NCBI GenBank assembly: GCA_002928515.1 | Contig: PERI01000003.1 | Location: 124,001 to 188,000, forward strand | From: Hyphomicrobium sp. | GTDB taxonomy: Bacteria > Pseudomonadota > Alphaproteobacteria > Rhizobiales > Hyphomicrobiaceae | DNA: 64,000 bases | Direction of reading: 5' to 3' | Part shown: positions 44,451 to 53,490 of the stretch, piece after piece | Layout: every line of letters begins with the position of its first letter | Numbering within the stretch: the first letter of the stretch is position 1 | Program-made: the position numbers and the translations under genes | The notes under the pieces: model-generated | Databases searched by the model: none | The model's input: the letters and a program-made list of their open reading frames with translations, nothing else | Told to the model about the DNA's origin: nothing

Positions 44451-44702
44451 TCCAATCCTCGTGACGAGCCCCAAAGCGCAATTCAAAGTCTGCGCGTTGC
44501 GGACCATAATGGGCGAAGGTGTCTAAGCCTAGACGGCTATGCTTGGTCGGACATCTTGGTTGTAAAGACTGATGTCGGGTGGATACGGTGTGTCGATCGT
44601 GAGAACTAACCCAATTCAAGTATTCTGCTTTCGCCATCGTGCGAAAGGCTTTTAGTGTGTGGCTCGAGCCGATGTCCTCTCCAAAGTCAAGAACCTCAAG
44701 CC

Positions 44703-46376
44703 ATGCCAACCGGCGGCGAAATTCTGGTCCATCAACTTGCCAGCGAAGGCGTGAAGCATCTGTTCACGGTCCCGGGCGAGAGCTTCATTAGCGTTTTGGA
44801 CGCCATTCATAGCGATCACAGAATTCGACCCATCACGTGCCGCAACGAATCTGGTGCGGCTATGATGGCAGAGGCGACCGGAAAGCTTACAGGCATTCCT
44901 GGTGTCGCCATCGTCACGCGCGGGCCGGGCGCTGCCAATGCATTTGCGGGCGTCTATGTGGCGGCGCAAGACGCAAGCCCCATGGTGTTGTTGGTCGGAT
45001 TACCGTCTCGCGCGATGGCCGAGCGGCCATCTTTTCAAGCCATCGAATTGCAATCTGTTTTCGCATCGCTGGCGAAGTGGATCGCTATTATTCCCAATGC
45101 TGCCTCTATTCCCGAATTTGTGTCACGGGCTTTTCGCACGGCTCGCTTCGGCCGTCCCGGACCAGTTGTGCTTGGTGTTCCTGAGGACATGCTCTCAGAG
45201 ACGACTGACGTTGTGACACGCGCGCCAGCCCAATTGATCGATGTCGCGCCATCGGCTGCGCAACTTTTAAGTGTTCGAGATGCATTGGCTCAAGCCGAAC
45301 GACCTCTTCTGATCGTTGGCGGATTGCCATGGTCGCCGTCTGCACGTGCTGATTTGGTGCGATTTGCAGAAAAATTCGATCTGCCCGTCGCGTGCGCATT
45401 CCGGCGTCAGGACCATTTTGACAATCGGCATCGTTGCTACGTTGGTCATGCGGGCCTCAGCATGGACGCACAGCTCGTTGCGGGTATTCGCGCCGCCGAT
45501 TGCGTGATCGCGATCGGCACTCGTCTAGGAGATATCACGACGCTGGGGTTCACTTTGCTTCATGCGCAAAGCCAGGGGCAGAGACTTATTCATGTCGCGT
45601 CAGATGCCGGCGATCCTGATAGCGCCTACACGCATGCGCTGCAAATCTCTGCGTCGTCGATTGCAGCTGTCGAAGCCTTTGCCGATCTTGAGACACAAGG
45701 CATGACACCCAAATGGGGCATCTGGCGTCGCGACTTGCGTGCGGCTTATGTAGCGTCCACCAAACCGCAGCCAACCCCTGGTCGTGTTCAGCTTGAAGAC
45801 GTTGTTACAGAATTATCCGAACGATTACCTGAGACAGCTATTATTTCGAATGGCGCGGGAAATTACGCCGCGTTTCTGCATCGTTATTTCACTTACAAGT
45901 CATATCCCACCCAACTTGCCCCGATTTCCGGTTCCATGGGTTATGGGTTGCCTGCTGCCGTTGCTGCAAAATTGGCATATCCCGACACTTGCGTTGTTGC
46001 GCTCGCCGGTGACGGCTGTTTCCAAATGACTGGCCAGGAATTGGCAACGGCTGTCCAATATGGCTTACCGATTGTTCTTATCATTGCGAATAACCGTGCA
46101 TTGGGAACCATTCGCATGCACCAGGAGCGACAGTTTCCTGGCCGCGTTGTAGCCACCAGCCTCATCAACCCTGACTTCGTCGCACTAGCCAAAAGCTATG
46201 GAGCCGCTGCCAAGCGCATTACGGCAACCGAGCAATTTCCAGAGGCTTTCAGGAGCGCTCTAAATATTGCCGAGACCACGCAGCGGCCTGTCGTTATCGA
46301 ATTGGATCTCGATATTGAAGCCATCTCGCCGCGAGAAACAATTACAGACATCAGATCGGCCATAAGAAACAACTGA
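44703..46376 (+). CDS. Thiamine pyrophosphate-dependent enzyme (acetolactate synthase-like)
   Basis: A 557-residue homologue of the acetolactate synthase large subunit family. The catalytic Glu26 is in FTVPGESF; the TPP-binding motif is GDGCFQMTGQELATAVQYGLPIVLIIANNRALG (shown in part here as GDGCFQMT and IANNRALG). An acetolactate synthase small subunit gene (ilvH) is not adjacent, so it is probably one of the many catabolic or uncharacterised TPP enzymes. The central domain (about 190-330) has a nucleotide-binding look. The gene is divergent from the di-heme gene and followed by a small membrane-protein frame. Its substrate is unknown. Confidence 0.85.
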   Translation: MPTGGEILVHQLASEGVKHLFTVPGESFISVLDAIHSDHRIRPITCRNESGAAMMAEATGKLTGIPGVAIVTRGPGAANAFAGVYVAAQDASPMVLLVGLPSRAMAERPSFQAIELQSVFASLAKWIAIIPNAASIPEFVSRAFRTARFGRPGPVVLGVPEDMLSETTDVVTRAPAQLIDVAPSAAQLLSVRDALAQAERPLLIVGGLPWSPSARADLVRFAEKFDLPVACAFRRQDHFDNRHRCYVGHAGLSMDAQLVAGIRAADCVIAIGTRLGDITTLGFTLLHAQSQGQRLIHVASDAGDPDSAYTHALQISASSIAAVEAFADLETQGMTPKWGIWRRDLRAAYVASTKPQPTPGRVQLEDVVTELSERLPETAIISNGAGNYAAFLHRYFTYKSYPTQLAPISGSMGYGLPAAVAAKLAYPDTCVVALAGDGCFQMTGQELATAVQYGLPIVLIIANNRALGTIRMHQERQFPGRVVATSLINPDFVALAKSYGAAAKRITATEQFPEAFRSALNIAETTQRPVVIELDLDIEAISPRETITDIRSAIRNN

Positions 46377-46517
46377 CATTAGCTGAAATTAATACGTCCT
46401 AATTATTTGTTAAATTCATATATTGGCTATTAGCCACGTTGAACTGCAAAACTCGACTAATAAGTCGTTATCGGTTACACAAAACTTACCTGAATTGATT
46501 GAACGCCGGATATCGTT

Positions 46518-46691
46518 ATGGATCTTGAAGCTGCCAAATTAGCGAATGCACGCGCCGGTCGTTGGACGACGGCCGGAATGGCCGCCTGTTTTGTGCTCGC
46601 AGGTGGCTTGCTACTTGCGTCGCTGGCTATCGCTGATGGATCGTCGCCAACGCCTAGTCTCTCCGAAACGCTTCACCTCACGCTTCAATAG
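46518..46691 (+). CDS. Small single-span membrane protein, 57 aa
   Basis: A short frame beginning MDLEAAKLANARAGRW, then a single hydrophobic helix (about 17-39, AGMAACFVLAGGLLLASLAI) and a short polar tail. It lies between the TPP enzyme and a strong rightward terminator, so the frame is probably transcribed. The ribosome-binding site is weak (GCCGGA). The upstream 140 bp is AT-rich and carries two small hairpins (46424-46436 and 46454-46467). I do not recognise the family. Confidence 0.45.
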   Translation: MDLEAAKLANARAGRWTTAGMAACFVLAGGLLLASLAIADGSSPTPSLSETLHLTLQ

Positions 46692-46771
46692 CCTTAATTA
46701 TTTACAGCACGCATAAATCGCGAAACTGAATCTCTCCCGCCGTCGTCTATCCCCTGCCTGACTGATCGATA

Positions 46772-46812
46772 GGGCCTCGTACCAAACTGGTGCGGGGCCC
46801 GCTCCCTTTTTT
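46772..46812 (+). terminator. Intrinsic terminator downstream of the TPP enzyme/small protein
   Basis: Thirteen-base arms (46772-46784 and 46788-46800) pair fully with two G-U pairs around an AAC loop, and CTCCC then six T follow. It is oriented for rightward transcripts. Confidence 0.88.
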
Positions 46813-46834
46813 GGCAACCTTGTCAGATGCGCAA

Positions 46835-48091
46835 CTATCGGCCTGAGGCCGATCCTTTGACAAAGACAACGTAGCCAGCGCTCCGCAAATCACCGACGAC
46901 TTTTTCTAAGTGGTCGCGGTCGCGTGTCTCGATTACGAGATTCAATTCGGTGCCTTTTGCGGGAACATCGGTAAACACACGCTGATGGTACACTTCGACA
47001 ACGTTCGATCCCGCGTCGCCGATCACGCCTGAGACGCGGGCCAATTGTCCGGGTCGATCTGGAATATCGATGGCAAGGCGCGATAATCGTCCATCACGAG
47101 CGAGTTCACGCGTCAGCACACTCGCAAGCAGTCGGGTATCGATGTTACCGCCACACAATACGAGGCCAACCTTGTGGCCGCTGTAGCGTTTGGGATCAGC
47201 AATCATGGCCGCGAGACCTGCCGCGCCCGCACCCTCCACGACCGTCTTTTCGATCGTCAGCAAGAGTGTGATCGCACGTTCCAGATCGGACTCGCGAACC
47301 AAGACAATGTCATCGACCAAACGCTCGATGATCGCACGCGTTGTTTTCCCTGGCGTCACAACCGCGATGCCTTCAGCCAGCGTATCCCCGCCTATTGGGA
47401 GTGACGACTTTTTGATGGCATTCAACATCGATGGATAAAGCTGCGCTTCGACACCAATGATGCGAATGTCCGGTTTGATCGCTTTGGCAGCAACGGCCAT
47501 GCCGGCAATCAAGCCACCGCCGCCGATGGGAACTACGAGCGTGTCGAGGCCAGGTTGGCTCGCCAGCATTTCAAGTGCAATTGTGCCTTGTCCGGCAATG
47601 ACGGCTGGATCGTCGAAGGGGTGAATGAATGACAGGCCATGCTCCGCCCCATAGGTCAGCGCGAACGCCGACGCTTCTTCGAAGCTATGACCTTCAAGAA
47701 TTACCGTCGCGCAATGGCTACGCGTGTTTTCCACTTTTACGGTCGGCGTCCAGGACGGCATGACAATCGTCGCTGGAATTCCTAAACGGCGTGCATGATA
47801 AGCGACACCTTGCGCGTGATTGCCAGCCGACATCGCGATAACGCCAGCACTTCTCTCGAGCGGCGTTAGCTGCGCCAGCTTATTCAGAGCGCCACGTTCT
47901 TTGAATGCTGCTGTGAATTGTTGATTTTCGAATTTCAACCACAACTCGGCAGAAAAAATCGCGCCCAACGTCCGGCTCGGCGCGAAGGGTGTATTGAGAA
48001 TGGAGCCGGATAAGCGCTCTGCGGCCGCTGTGACGTCTGCAATCGTCACTGACAACTCGGTAGCCGTTGGCGTGATCCCGGCGATGGTCAT
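46835..48091 (-). CDS. ilvA: Threonine ammonia-lyase with ACT domain
   Basis: A 418-residue PLP enzyme that deaminates threonine to 2-oxobutyrate, the entry to isoleucine synthesis or threonine breakdown. PLP Lys64 lies in FTAAFKERGALNKL, with MSAGNHAQGVAYHA and the phosphate-binding VVPIGGGGLIAGMAVAAK. A C-terminal ACT domain (about 335-418, LAIDIPDRPGQLARVSGVIG) suggests feedback control by an amino acid. The window also has cimA, which makes the same product by another route. It converges on the terminator at 46772. Whether it is biosynthetic or catabolic is not settled. Confidence 0.9.
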   Translation of the reverse strand: MTIAGITPTATELSVTIADVTAAAERLSGSILNTPFAPSRTLGAIFSAELWLKFENQQFTAAFKERGALNKLAQLTPLERSAGVIAMSAGNHAQGVAYHARRLGIPATIVMPSWTPTVKVENTRSHCATVILEGHSFEEASAFALTYGAEHGLSFIHPFDDPAVIAGQGTIALEMLASQPGLDTLVVPIGGGGLIAGMAVAAKAIKPDIRIIGVEAQLYPSMLNAIKKSSLPIGGDTLAEGIAVVTPGKTTRAIIERLVDDIVLVRESDLERAITLLLTIEKTVVEGAGAAGLAAMIADPKRYSGHKVGLVLCGGNIDTRLLASVLTRELARDGRLSRLAIDIPDRPGQLARVSGVIGDAGSNVVEVYHQRVFTDVPAKGTELNLVIETRDRDHLEKVVGDLRSAGYVVFVKGSASGR

Positions 48092-48218
48092 GGGTTGGGT
48101 CGGTCCTTCAGCGGTTACGGCAAAACTCGTGAGTCATTTTAGGCGTTTGCACGCGTGTCCTGGCGTTATATGCCATGGCTCTATAAATGATCGCGCGGAA
48201 TTGTAAGGAACAAGCGAC

Positions 48219-49112
48219 ATGGCTAAGGCTGCGTGGATCGGATTAGGCGTCATGGGCGCTCCGATGGCTGGCTTTCTCGAATCACGTGGCGGTCACGATG
48301 TCACCGTCTATAATCGCACGCTGCATAAGGCGGAAGCTTGGGCAGCAGCGCGACGCAACGGAGATTGGAAATCCACACCGGCCGAAGCGGCCCGCGATGC
48401 CGATTTTGTCTTCGCTTGTGTGGGCAATGACGATGATGTTCGCGCCGTCACCGTAGGATCGAACGGTGCTTTTCATGCCATGAAGCCGGGCGCTATTTTT
48501 ATCGATCACACCACATCCTCCGCCGATCTTGCGCGTGAGCTTTCATCGGCTGCTCAAGAGCGTGGCTTGTCGTTTCTTGATTGTCCTGTGTCAGGCGGGC
48601 AGGCCGGAGCGGAGGCTGGGACGTTGACGGTTATGGCGGGTGGCGATCGCACAGCATTCGAAATGGCAAAGCCTTTGATCGAAACCTACGCGCGCTCGAT
48701 CCGTTTGATAGGCGCATCGGGTGCTGGCCAGCTGACGAAAATGGTCAACCAAATCGCGGTCGCTGGCGTTGTGCAAGGCTTGTCCGAGGCGATCCATTTT
48801 GCTGAGCGTGCAGGACTAGATATCGAAGCTGTCATAGCAACGATTTCGAAGGGTGCTGCGCAATCTTGGCAGATGGAGAACCGTTGGCAAACCATGCATG
48901 CGCGTCAGTTTGATTTCGGTTTCGCCGTCGATTGGATGCGCAAAGATTTGGCGATTTGCATGGCTGAGGCTGCTCGCAACGGCGCCCAATTGCCGATCAC
49001 TGAAATCGTCGATCGTTACTATGCAGAGGTTCAAAGACATGGCGGAGCACGTTGGGACACGTCAAGTTTGATCACGCGCCTCGATCGTCATGACAAGACC
49101 ACTGAGAGTTAG
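48219..49112 (+). CDS. 3-hydroxyisobutyrate dehydrogenase-family NAD(P)-dependent oxidoreductase
   Basis: A 297-residue beta-hydroxyacid dehydrogenase. The cofactor loop is WIGLGVMGAPMAGFLE, the substrate motif DCPVSGGQAGAEAGTLTVM, and the catalytic Lys is in GASGAGQLTKMVNQ. Members of this family use 3-hydroxyisobutyrate, tartronate semialdehyde or 6-phosphogluconate-like substrates. The divergent ilvA and convergent Lrp gene hint at amino acid breakdown. An AAGGAA Shine-Dalgarno site precedes the ATG. Confidence 0.88.
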   Translation: MAKAAWIGLGVMGAPMAGFLESRGGHDVTVYNRTLHKAEAWAAARRNGDWKSTPAEAARDADFVFACVGNDDDVRAVTVGSNGAFHAMKPGAIFIDHTTSSADLARELSSAAQERGLSFLDCPVSGGQAGAEAGTLTVMAGGDRTAFEMAKPLIETYARSIRLIGASGAGQLTKMVNQIAVAGVVQGLSEAIHFAERAGLDIEAVIATISKGAAQSWQMENRWQTMHARQFDFGFAVDWMRKDLAICMAEAARNGAQLPITEIVDRYYAEVQRHGGARWDTSSLITRLDRHDKTTES

Positions 49113-49129
49113 CTGTCGCTGTCACTCAA

Positions 49130-49609
49130 TCAACCTTCCGGATGGATCATCGCGAATTGAAGCGGTAGCGCCGTGGTGTATTTGATCTGCTCCATAGCGA
49201 ATGCAGAGGATACTTTGGCGATCTCGATGCGGGCAATCAGCCTTTTGTAAAAGGCATCGTAGGCGGCAATATCAGGAACAGCGACCCGCAACAAATAATC
49301 GACCTCACCTGACATCCGATAAAACTCGATGACCTCAGGAAACTCTGCAACCGCGGTATGAAATTTTTCCAGCCACGCATGCGAATGCTTGTCGGTTTTG
49401 ATCGACACGAAGACGGTGACACCAGCATTGACTTTGTTCGCATCGAGAATAGCCACCCGGCGTTGGATGACGCCTGCCTCTTCCAATTTTTGGACGCGCC
49501 GCCAGCAGGGAGTAGTCGAGAGCCCGACCTCTTTGCCAATGTCGGCAACCGGGCGTGTGCAATCGGCTTGCAAAATCCTGAGAATTTTAACATCCATCTC
49601 GTCGAGCAT
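49130..49609 (-). CDS. Lrp/AsnC-family transcriptional regulator
   Basis: A 159-residue regulator. The N-terminal HTH covers DVKILRILQADCTRPVADIGKEVGLSTTPCWRRVQKLEEAGVI (listed here only by its ends, residues 6-48), followed by a RAM ligand domain (about 66-145, VTVFVSIKTDKH and RMSGEVDYLLRVAVPDI). Lrp proteins bind amino acids. It is divergent from the DUF442 gene across an AT-rich 181-bp gap, and close to ilvA and the HIBADH-like gene, so amino acid metabolism is the likely target. The binding site is not visible to me. Confidence 0.9.
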   Translation of the reverse strand: MLDEMDVKILRILQADCTRPVADIGKEVGLSTTPCWRRVQKLEEAGVIQRRVAILDANKVNAGVTVFVSIKTDKHSHAWLEKFHTAVAEFPEVIEFYRMSGEVDYLLRVAVPDIAAYDAFYKRLIARIEIAKVSSAFAMEQIKYTTALPLQFAMIHPEG

Positions 49610-49790
49610 GAGAGGCGCTCCGTAGAACTTTGTTTCTAATTGCAGAGGAATTTAGAATACGCTTTTTCATCAAACTCGTAAAATATGGATTTATAGTATT
49701 TTTTTCTATGCTACGCCTCTGAATAGATTGCGGCCCGCCCGATGAGATGGCATGTATTCCGATAAGGTTTTGAAATTTGAGGCTCGCTGA

Positions 49791-50297
49791 ATGACGGATA
49801 TTCGTAGGTTAGCACCAGGCGTTTCCGTCACTGGGGCCGTAACTGTTGAAGATATCTCTACGATCGCCCAGCAAGGCTTTCGCACCATTATCAACTTCCG
49901 TACTGACGGAGAAAGCCTTCATCAAGTGTCGAGCCGTGACGCGCGGCAGGTCGCCGAACGTCTAGGGTTGGAATACATCCACATCCCGACTTCAAAACAT
50001 GAACTCTTTACCGATGCCGTTGTCGATGCTGCCAGTGAAGCTTTCGCTAACAGTCCTGGTCCGATCCTCGCGCATTGCGCGGGCGGGCAACGTGCTGCCA
50101 TCGTGTGGGCTGCAACGGCTGCGCGTCAGCAGCCGGTCTCTCAAGTTCTCGACCAGTTAAAAGACGCAGGCTTCGACTTAGCATTTTTAAGAGACGATCT
50201 CGATGCGCAAGCCGATCGCGCACGTTGGCAGACGGGTGTTGAGCCGGATGTAAAGCACCCATGTCATGTTTCGGATCGGACGAAAGCAGCCGCCTAA
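49791..50297 (+). CDS. DUF442 / TIGR01244-type phosphatase-fold protein
   Basis: A 168-residue protein related to the beta-lactamase hydrolase-like (Blh) phosphatase domain. Family segments are APGVSVTGAVTVEDISTIAQ at the start, FRTIINFRTDGES, and the active-site loop AHCAGGQRAAIVWAA, the position of the cysteine phosphatase loop (CxGGxR in this form). It is named a sulfur transferase in some annotations because relatives are fused to sulfur dioxygenases and rhodaneses. It faces Lrp across an AT-rich gap and converges on the GST gene. The actual substrate is unknown. Confidence 0.8.
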   Translation: MTDIRRLAPGVSVTGAVTVEDISTIAQQGFRTIINFRTDGESLHQVSSRDARQVAERLGLEYIHIPTSKHELFTDAVVDAASEAFANSPGPILAHCAGGQRAAIVWAATAARQQPVSQVLDQLKDAGFDLAFLRDDLDAQADRARWQTGVEPDVKHPCHVSDRTKAAA

Positions 50298-50320
50298 TCA
50301 TGTCTATGCTGCACCGAAAT

Positions 50321-50932
50321 TTATGCGTTCGCTGATGGCCGTGCTGAAACGTCGGCATGCCACCGCACAATATTTTTGAATTCATCCGGCACTGTCAGCT
50401 TTGCTGGTTTCATAAAGTCTATGGCAACAAGAGCTGTGATGTCGGCTATCGAAAATGCATCGCCCGCTATAAATTTCGAGGATTGCAATCGCGCATTCAG
50501 GCGCGAGAGTTCATCGATAACTTTAGATTTGTTGGCTTCGCCCCAAAGCGCTATTTGAGGCTTTTCAAGATGAGCCATGCGCGGATGCAAATGGCGAAAA
50601 ACCTGCGTAATGCGATCAAAAAGTCCTAACTCTACACGACGATGCCACATCTCGACATCTGCCCGACCACGCGCTCCGCTGCCAAATAATGGTGGCTCGG
50701 GGTTCAACTCTTCAAAATAGCGACAGATCGCAACGCTTTCCGAGATGGCGTGTCCATCATCCAGAACAAGACAAGGCACGCGCTGCCATGGGTTCTTTGT
50801 TTGAAAGTCGGTCGATGACAAGTCACCGCTCATCAAGTCCCGTTCTTCAAACGTAATGTCGATACCTTTTTCTGCGAGAAAGATGCGCACGCGGCGAGGG
50901 TTGGGTGCGCGTCGCGTTTCGATGATGCGCAT
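50321..50932 (-). CDS. Glutathione S-transferase
   Basis: A 203-residue cytosolic GST. The N-terminal thioredoxin-like domain has RRAPNPRRVRIFLAEKGID and NPWQRVPCLVLDDGHAISESVAICRYFEE, including the cis-Pro and glutathione-binding Glu-Ser pair. The C-terminal helical domain ends near PDEFKNIVRWHADVSARPS. The Asn in APNPRR sits at the catalytic position and may replace Ser or Cys. Its stop lies close to the DUF442 stop (convergent). Substrate unknown. Confidence 0.88.
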   Translation of the reverse strand: MRIIETRRAPNPRRVRIFLAEKGIDITFEERDLMSGDLSSTDFQTKNPWQRVPCLVLDDGHAISESVAICRYFEELNPEPPLFGSGARGRADVEMWHRRVELGLFDRITQVFRHLHPRMAHLEKPQIALWGEANKSKVIDELSRLNARLQSSKFIAGDAFSIADITALVAIDFMKPAKLTVPDEFKNIVRWHADVSARPSANA

Positions 50933-50944
50933 TACGGCAATCTC

Positions 50945-51490
50945 CTATTGACCGATGCCATTGTCGCGCCGCCAATCGCGCGGCTTTTGAAATTCGCCAC
51001 TCCACAACCCGCGCTTGCGCATTTTGGCATCGCCCTCCTCGCGCACGTAACTGCCATAGGCGACGGCGAATCCAGATGCGACCATCCCGGCATTGAGATC
51101 GCGGCCGCCTGCTGTGCAATTCGACAAAAGCCGACCGTGCCGGTCACGTTCAGCGACGCGACACATGACAACATCCTTGCCGATCAATCGGCGCAATTCA
51201 TTGCGTGACGCTTCCCCACACGGCCAAGAATTCCCGCCACGTGTGCATGTCTGGCGTCCCTCTGGCGCATCTAGTCCCTTCAAGCGCACTTCATGCTGGC
51301 CAACAAACAAACTGTCTCCATCGACGGTCCTGCCCGCGCCAGAAACGGTATCGGGCAAAGGACCGCGCTGCGGCGCCGTTGAGCGGCCTGGAAGTTGGTC
51401 TTGGCCGAAAAATGCCGCCACAATCAGCAAAATGACAGTGACTAGCCACCTCGCTAGACTTTGCCGACTTCGACGCGATGTGTGTTGCAT
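50945..51490 (-). CDS. Thermonuclease (SNase)-family protein
   Basis: A 181-residue protein with an N-terminal hydrophobic anchor or signal (about 15-30, LVTVILLIVAAFFG) and an SNase-like OB-fold. Catalytic segments are DGDSLFVGQHEVRLKGLDAPEGRQ (metal and Arg site) and VAERDRHGRLLSN. Members cut single-stranded DNA or RNA outside the cytoplasm. I use the ATG at 51490 because an earlier start would add 62 residues of non-conserved sequence. It follows 12 bases upstream of the GST gene on the same strand. Confidence 0.82.
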   Translation of the reverse strand: MQHTSRRSRQSLARWLVTVILLIVAAFFGQDQLPGRSTAPQRGPLPDTVSGAGRTVDGDSLFVGQHEVRLKGLDAPEGRQTCTRGGNSWPCGEASRNELRRLIGKDVVMCRVAERDRHGRLLSNCTAGGRDLNAGMVASGFAVAYGSYVREEGDAKMRKRGLWSGEFQKPRDWRRDNGIGQ

Positions 51491-51578
51491 GTCGCACTCA
51501 TTCGATTTTGGCAAAGCCGTTAATCGATAATTCAGTTCATTCACGGCACTTTGGCAATCACTGACCAGACCAGTTCGG

Positions 51579-53228
51579 ATGGTCGATCCAGAGAAGACCA
51601 TTGTCACGATGGACGACGCAACTGACATCATCGAGAAGACACTACCGCGTGGCCCGCGCCCAACGCGAACGCACAAGCGCGACGATGATCTGAAGGCTTA
51701 TCGCGACCGACTGACTCACGGCACCGATCACAAACCGGAGTTCGAGTACGAACTTCTCGTCATGTATGCGCGTAACGAAACCAGCGCTCCCTTCGCCATG
51801 CCAGCGCTGTGCTTTATTTTCTACATCGCATCGATGTTTTGGGCTTCGTTCTTGGAAGCTACCATGTGGATCGCCATCGTTTCGATGTCGAAGGTTTACA
51901 TGTTGGAGCAGTGCCGCCGTCTTCTGTCTTTGCCGCGTGCTGAAGTCAACGTCGGTGAGTGGCGCAATCATTTTGTTCGTGTCGAGTTGTGCAATGGTCT
52001 GTCGCTGGCGGCCTTCGCGCTCATCGGGATTAGCGTCAATACAGACACCGCTACAACTGCAACGTTCTCATCGCACGTCTTTATCTTTGCGACCTTGATG
52101 GTCGTACTTGCTATTCGCATGACATTTGCCGCGACGCTGACACGCGTGTTTCTTGCAGGCACGGTTCCCATGACGGTTGCCGTTGCCGGACGGCTGATGC
52201 TCATTGGCGATCCATTTTATTTCGCACTCGCCTCTATGGCGGTGGGTATCCACGTGTTCTTCGTGTATTTGGCGCGCGGGTTGCAATCGACAGCGCTCGC
52301 GATGGTCGAGTTTCGCGCGGAAAAAGACAGCCTGATTTCCGAACTGGAAGAAGCGACAGCCATTTCTGATGAAGCGCGGCGCCGTGCGGAAGCGGCCAAC
52401 ATGGCTAAGTCGCGATTTTTAGCAACCATGAGCCATGAATTGCGCACACCACTGAATGCGATCATGGGCTTTTCGGAAGTCATGGAGAAAGAGCTTCTCG
52501 GGCCGATCGGTAGCGAAACATATCGCGATTACTCACACAACATCTACAAAAGCGGAAATCACCTGCTTCAAATTATCAATGAAATTCTCGATCTATCGCG
52601 CATTGAAGCAGGTCGTTACGATCTTCACGAGGAGGCGGTCTTTCTGAGCGATATCGCCGAAGACTGTCAGCGTCTGGTCAAGATACGTGCCGATGCAAAA
52701 GGCTTGCTGCTGGTTGAAGATTTCTCGCCCGACTTACGTCAAGTGTGGGCGGATCCGCGTGCCATGCGTCAAATTTTTTTGAACCTTCTATCGAACGCTT
52801 TGAAATTCACACCGAAAGGCGGACGTATCACCATCACGGTCGGGCATACGGAGGACGGAGGGCAATACCTTGCCGTGCGCGATACTGGACCTGGAATTCC
52901 CAAGGATGAAATCCCCCGTGTTCTGCAAGCCTTCGGTCAAGGTTCACTGGCCCATGAGGCTGCTGAGGGCGGCACCGGTCTTGGCCTTCCGATCGTTCAA
53001 AACTTGATCCGCTTGCACTGCGGTACGTTCGATTTGAAATCAGAATTGCGTAAAGGAACCGAGGTCATCGTCGCGCTGCCGCGCCAAAGGGTTTTGCACG
53101 CTATGGAGCCTTTGCAACCCCTCGGTCAGGAGCGTCATCGTGACCCAGCGCCACTACCCAAATCAACACGCAGACCACGCTTGAAAGCTGTGTCGCCTTA
53201 CAGTCACGATCTGCCTTATGGCGCTTAG
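51579..53228 (+). CDS. Membrane-bound sensor histidine kinase (PdhS/PleC/DivJ-like)
   Basis: A 549-residue kinase. Four to six hydrophobic helices occupy about residues 70-230; then a coiled coil (about 245-275) leads to the phosphoacceptor His286 in FLATMSHELRTPLNAIMGFSEVM. The ATP domain follows: FLNLLSNALKFTPKGG (N box), VRDTGPGIPKDEIPRVLQAF (G1/F box) and GGTGLGLPIVQNL. The lack of a PAS domain or HAMP and the MGFSEVM sequence resemble the alphaproteobacterial cell-cycle kinases PleC, DivJ and PdhS. No response regulator is adjacent. It is divergent from the nuclease gene; an ATG at 51609 is an alternative start. Confidence 0.86.
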   Translation: MVDPEKTIVTMDDATDIIEKTLPRGPRPTRTHKRDDDLKAYRDRLTHGTDHKPEFEYELLVMYARNETSAPFAMPALCFIFYIASMFWASFLEATMWIAIVSMSKVYMLEQCRRLLSLPRAEVNVGEWRNHFVRVELCNGLSLAAFALIGISVNTDTATTATFSSHVFIFATLMVVLAIRMTFAATLTRVFLAGTVPMTVAVAGRLMLIGDPFYFALASMAVGIHVFFVYLARGLQSTALAMVEFRAEKDSLISELEEATAISDEARRRAEAANMAKSRFLATMSHELRTPLNAIMGFSEVMEKELLGPIGSETYRDYSHNIYKSGNHLLQIINEILDLSRIEAGRYDLHEEAVFLSDIAEDCQRLVKIRADAKGLLLVEDFSPDLRQVWADPRAMRQIFLNLLSNALKFTPKGGRITITVGHTEDGGQYLAVRDTGPGIPKDEIPRVLQAFGQGSLAHEAAEGGTGLGLPIVQNLIRLHCGTFDLKSELRKGTEVIVALPRQRVLHAMEPLQPLGQERHRDPAPLPKSTRRPRLKAVSPYSHDLPYGA

Positions 53229-53319
53229 TGGCTCGGGACACTTGCGTTGTCGCGAGGCATCATGATCTGTATCTATCGTGCGTGTTTGCTGACCTAAATA
53301 TATGGATGTCTATTGTCTT

Positions 53320-53481
53320 ATGGAATCGCCTTGTATCAATATCTGTAGCATCGATGAAGCTCGTGGCCTTTGCACGGGCTGTGGGCGAACGCGTGCTGAA
53401 ATTGCACGCTGGACTTCTTTCACCGACGCTGAACGACGCCGCATCATGATGGAATTGCCGCGTCGTCTCCAGCCGAATTGA
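53320..53481 (+). CDS. DUF1289 small cysteine-rich protein
   Basis: A 53-residue protein with the DUF1289 signature MESPCINICSIDEARGLC followed by TGCGRTRAEIARW. The four cysteines (CxxxC and CxxC) look like a zinc or iron-sulfur ligand set; the family is annotated only as a predicted Fe-S protein. An earlier in-frame ATG at 53302 would add six residues. It is ten bases upstream of a retropepsin gene, an association that recurs in this bacterial order. No function is established. Confidence 0.8.
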   Translation: MESPCINICSIDEARGLCTGCGRTRAEIARWTSFTDAERRRIMMELPRRLQPN

Positions 53482-53490
53482 GATATCACC

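Noticed and set aside
44703-46376. Sulfoacetaldehyde acetyltransferase (Xsc), given the sulfur genes nearby
   Set aside because: The N-terminus has the generic FTVPGESF motif and lacks the Xsc signature, and no pta or taurine genes are adjacent.
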